Assembly (NCBI GenBank): GCA_945837185.1
Contig: CAMAMZ010000041.1
Coordinates: forward strand, 1-15,022
Origin: an uncultured Bacteroidales bacterium
Lineage (GTDB): Bacteria; Bacteroidota; Bacteroidia; Bacteroidales; Bacteroidaceae
Direction: 5' to 3'
DNA length: 15,022 nucleotides
The first letter of the stretch is position 1, and each line of letters starts with the position of its first letter. The translations under genes were made by a program, and so were the position numbers. The notes beneath the pieces are model-generated. The model ran no database searches and had not been told where the DNA came from. It saw nothing but the letters and a program-made list of their open reading frames with translations. Below, in pieces: positions 13,232 to 15,022 of this stretch.

Positions 13232-14320
13232 CTACTTTTCTATGCCACCTAACATTCTTCCGGCCAACGTGATGGTGTTGGCATCCATCGTTGCGAGGTG
13301 ACTTCTAACAAATGTTGACATTCGTTGAAGGATTTCCTTGTCTTGCGTATCTATCAATCGGGTGAAATTGAGAATAAGCAGTCGCTGGTCGGCAGGGTCA
13401 AGTTGGTCATACTGTTCTGCACAACGCGTAAGGAAAGTGGCATCATCATCTTTCACCCTACTCTCTATCAACTGGAACATAGGAGCATAAGCATACTGTT
13501 TGTCTAACCGCAAGTCCTGTATTTGTTTCTTCAAGGCAAGATATTCCGCCTCTACATATTTATTATTACGGAGCAAATAGCCGGAATAATAGGAAACAAC
13601 AGCACTATGGAAGAGTTGTTGCATACGCTTGCTAACAGCCTCTTTCACCTCCGCATCAAAGTCTTGAATGTGGGCTATCATAAACTGTGCTTTGGCATCG
13701 GTGAGCTTCAACGTGTAGCGTGTATACAGAAAACTATTCGCTGCCGACAGGCGTTCTTTTTCGGACAGAGAGGCAAAATAGTCATCTACAACCTGGAAGC
13801 CTTCCGTTTCTCGTTTCTCCTGCATGAGATAGAGCGCATAGCGATTCACCAATTCGGGAGTACGCTTACCCTCCTTGTATTGGGCCATCATGCGTTCGGG
13901 AGACTTTTCCGGATCGATACCTTCCTCTATCTTGGCAATGAACTCGTCGGCATCCATGGAGCCCTTGGCCGTCATCTTCTTTGCTCCGGTAGCATCTGTC
14001 ACCACATAGGTGGGATAGGCACTCACCTTAAACGTGCGGGCTAGTTCCTTGCCTTCCTTTTCCGCATTGAGTTTGAGGCACACGAAACGAGGATTCATAA
14101 AAGCCCCCACTTTAGGCTGTGGGAACACGTTCTTGGCCATGTTCTTGCAAGGCCCGCACCAATCGGTATAAAAATCAATGAAAACCATTTTCTTCTCCTT
14201 TTTAGCCGCCTGTAAGGCTTCCTCAAAAGAAAGAGAACGGAAATCTGTCTGGGCAATGGCGGTGCCTGCTCCCAGCATGAGAAGGAGCGTCATTGCAATG
14301 GGTTTGAGGATTTGTTTCAT
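13232..14320 (-). CDS. Periplasmic thioredoxin-fold protein with helical C-terminal domain
   Basis: 362 residues from the ATG at 14320; the in-frame ATG at 14344 only adds eight residues ahead of the signal peptide. The signal peptide ends near AIA (residue 23). Residues about 28-130 form a thioredoxin domain with YTDWCGPCKN (Cys55, Cys58) and the cis-proline loop SAYPTYV (Pro103), so it should be redox-active in the periplasm, reducing or isomerising disulfides. Residues about 140-362 are charged and helix-rich, possibly TPR-like repeats, with no motif I can name. It has its own promoter and lies just upstream of the cutC operon. The PNGase-type protein downstream is cysteine-rich (several Cys in its C-terminal half), so a folding link is conceivable but not shown. 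Confidence 0.87.
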   Translation of the reverse strand: MKQILKPIAMTLLLMLGAGTAIAQTDFRSLSFEEALQAAKKEKKMVFIDFYTDWCGPCKNMAKNVFPQPKVGAFMNPRFVCLKLNAEKEGKELARTFKVSAYPTYVVTDATGAKKMTAKGSMDADEFIAKIEEGIDPEKSPERMMAQYKEGKRTPELVNRYALYLMQEKRETEGFQVVDDYFASLSEKERLSAANSFLYTRYTLKLTDAKAQFMIAHIQDFDAEVKEAVSKRMQQLFHSAVVSYYSGYLLRNNKYVEAEYLALKKQIQDLRLDKQYAYAPMFQLIESRVKDDDATFLTRCAEQYDQLDPADQRLLILNFTRLIDTQDKEILQRMSTFVRSHLATMDANTITLAGRMLGGIEK

Positions 14321-14373
14321 GATTGATTTTGTTGTTAAGTACATATATTCACAATCTATTTTCTTTTACTCTG

Positions 14374-14404
14374 CAAAGGTAACATTTCGTCGCATTATAG
14401 CAAT
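14374..14404 (-). promoter_or_regulatory. Promoter of the thioredoxin-like gene
   Basis: On the - strand ATTG (14404-14401), 19 bases and TACCTTTG (14381-14374) fit the Bacteroidetes promoter, with a perfect -7 and a TTG-containing -33. Transcription would start near 14367, about 47 bases before the ATG at 14320. Confidence 0.65.
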
Positions 14405-14429
14405 CATATCATTGAAGATTCCTGCTGAC

Positions 14430-14444
14430 AATATTGTTAATATT
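14430..14444. repeat. AT-rich inverted repeat between divergent promoters
   Basis: AATATT, GTT, AATATT form a 15-base dyad about 26 bases upstream of the thioredoxin-like gene's -33 element and 45 bases upstream of the + strand lipoprotein's likely -7. It could be an operator, but such AT-rich dyads arise easily by chance. Confidence 0.35.
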
Positions 14445-14488
14445 ACCTAACAAAACCAAACCACAGATCTATGTATCACTATTTTTCT

Positions 14489-14497
14489 TATCTTTAG
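14489..14497 (+). promoter_or_regulatory. Weak promoter -7 of the lipoprotein gene
   Basis: TATCTTTAG resembles TAnnTTTG with one mismatch, 24 bases ahead of the ATG at 14521. No clear -33 TTTG is visible at the expected distance. Confidence 0.35.
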
Positions 14498-14520
14498 CAC
14501 AAACTTAACCAACCACGATT

Positions 14521-15022
14521 ATGAAAAAATTGCTTATCGCCTCTTTTGCCTTCTGTTTTGGGGCATGTCAATCTACAGGCAGGAACTATAACGGCACTTT
14601 GTGGGAATCTAAATTAGGCCAATATTTGCGAATAACACATGATCGACAGGGCCTTAATGGATCCTTGTATGGTTATGTCCAGATGTCTTTTGACAAAACA
14701 ACTTATAATTGGGGAGAGCCATGGGGCGAGCCCAGTAACTACACGATAGGAAATATCACGTCAACTCCCTTGTCTGAGAAGGAAAAAAACATTGTTCAGC
14801 ATAAAGCAGACAAAGTTTCCCCCAAAACAACGAAACGGTTTTATGAGCTGCTTCAGCAATGGGAGAATGCCATTCATACCGACACTCGCATGATGCTCAG
14901 TTCCAGTACAAAGACATATAGGGAATTGCCCGAGTATACCGCATTGCGCAACATGGGAAAGGAAATCCTGCCTTTAGTAGTAAAAGAACTGATGAATCCC
15001 GAGAAGTTCCCCCTATTAGTTC
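14521..15022 (+). CDS. Lipoprotein of unknown function (3' end outside window)
   Basis: The frame is open from ATG at 14521 to the window edge, 167 codons. The N-terminus MKKLLIASFAFCFGACQST is a lipoprotein signal with lipobox FGAC and Cys16 as the lipidated residue. Residues 22-75 are rich in Tyr, Trp and Gly and probably beta-structured (YNGTLWESKLGQYLRI, YGYVQMSF, WGEPWGEPSNY). Residues 82-167 look helical; the segment ELPEYTALRNMGKEILPLVVKEL resembles a helical motif (PEY, then a small block, G, then LPLxxxxL) that I recall from uncharacterised bacterial proteins. I do not recognise a named family. It diverges from the thioredoxin-like gene. Coding is well supported by the signal peptide and open frame; the function is unknown. 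Confidence 0.8.
   Translation, partial: MKKLLIASFAFCFGACQSTGRNYNGTLWESKLGQYLRITHDRQGLNGSLYGYVQMSFDKTTYNWGEPWGEPSNYTIGNITSTPLSEKEKNIVQHKADKVSPKTTKRFYELLQQWENAIHTDTRMMLSSSTKTYRELPEYTALRNMGKEILPLVVKELMNPEKFPLLV

Overview
The window reads as chromosomal DNA from a member of the Bacteroidales, most likely Prevotellaceae or a close relative. The protein families are typical of that order: the receiver/ATP-grasp 'PEP synthase-like' protein, a hexameric GdhA of the Bacteroides/Prevotella type, GH109, a PNGase F-type amidase and CutC. Every confident promoter has the Bacteroidetes form, a TTG-containing -33 element 19-20 bases upstream of TAnnTTTG. Shine-Dalgarno sequences are mostly absent, also as in this phylum. 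There are no rRNA or tRNA genes, no insertion sequences, no CRISPR array and no obviously broken genes.

Left edge (1-489): the last 27 codons of a probable LuxR-type regulator on the + strand, then about 400 bases without a gene. This stretch is not empty. It holds three tandem 23-base repeats with an inverted partial copy, and a compact - strand unit of promoter, roughly 65-70 transcribed bases and a strong intrinsic terminator, which looks like a small RNA or an attenuated leader.

Centre-left (490-5679): a large - strand protein with two receiver-like domains and a pyruvate-phosphate-dikinase-type ATP-grasp domain is transcribed divergently from gdhA. gdhA is followed after three bases by a secreted RlpA-like double-psi barrel protein. 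This + strand pair converges on the next, - strand operon. The two terminators are interleaved, each lying in or against the 3' end of the opposing gene.

Centre-right (5671-13190): a probable five-gene - strand operon from one promoter at about 13183-13213: cutC, a large secreted transglutaminase-fold protein, a PNGase F-type peptide:N-glycanase with a GLPGLI-like N-terminal domain, a glycine-zipper lipoprotein with an EF-hand-like loop, and a secreted GH109-type Gfo/Idh/MocA protein (alpha-N-acetylgalactosaminidase family). Gaps are 22, 33, 3 and 66 bases. Four of the five carry export signals. The likely theme is processing of host or dietary glycoproteins in the periplasm or at the cell surface: N-glycan release, removal of alpha-GalNAc, and handling of the peptide. 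Notably, the transglutaminase-fold protein carries motifs resembling those of the eukaryotic PNGase (Png1) next to an unrelated PNGase F-type enzyme.

Right edge (13232-15022): a periplasmic thioredoxin-fold protein (- strand, own promoter) diverges from a + strand lipoprotein of unknown function that runs off the window.
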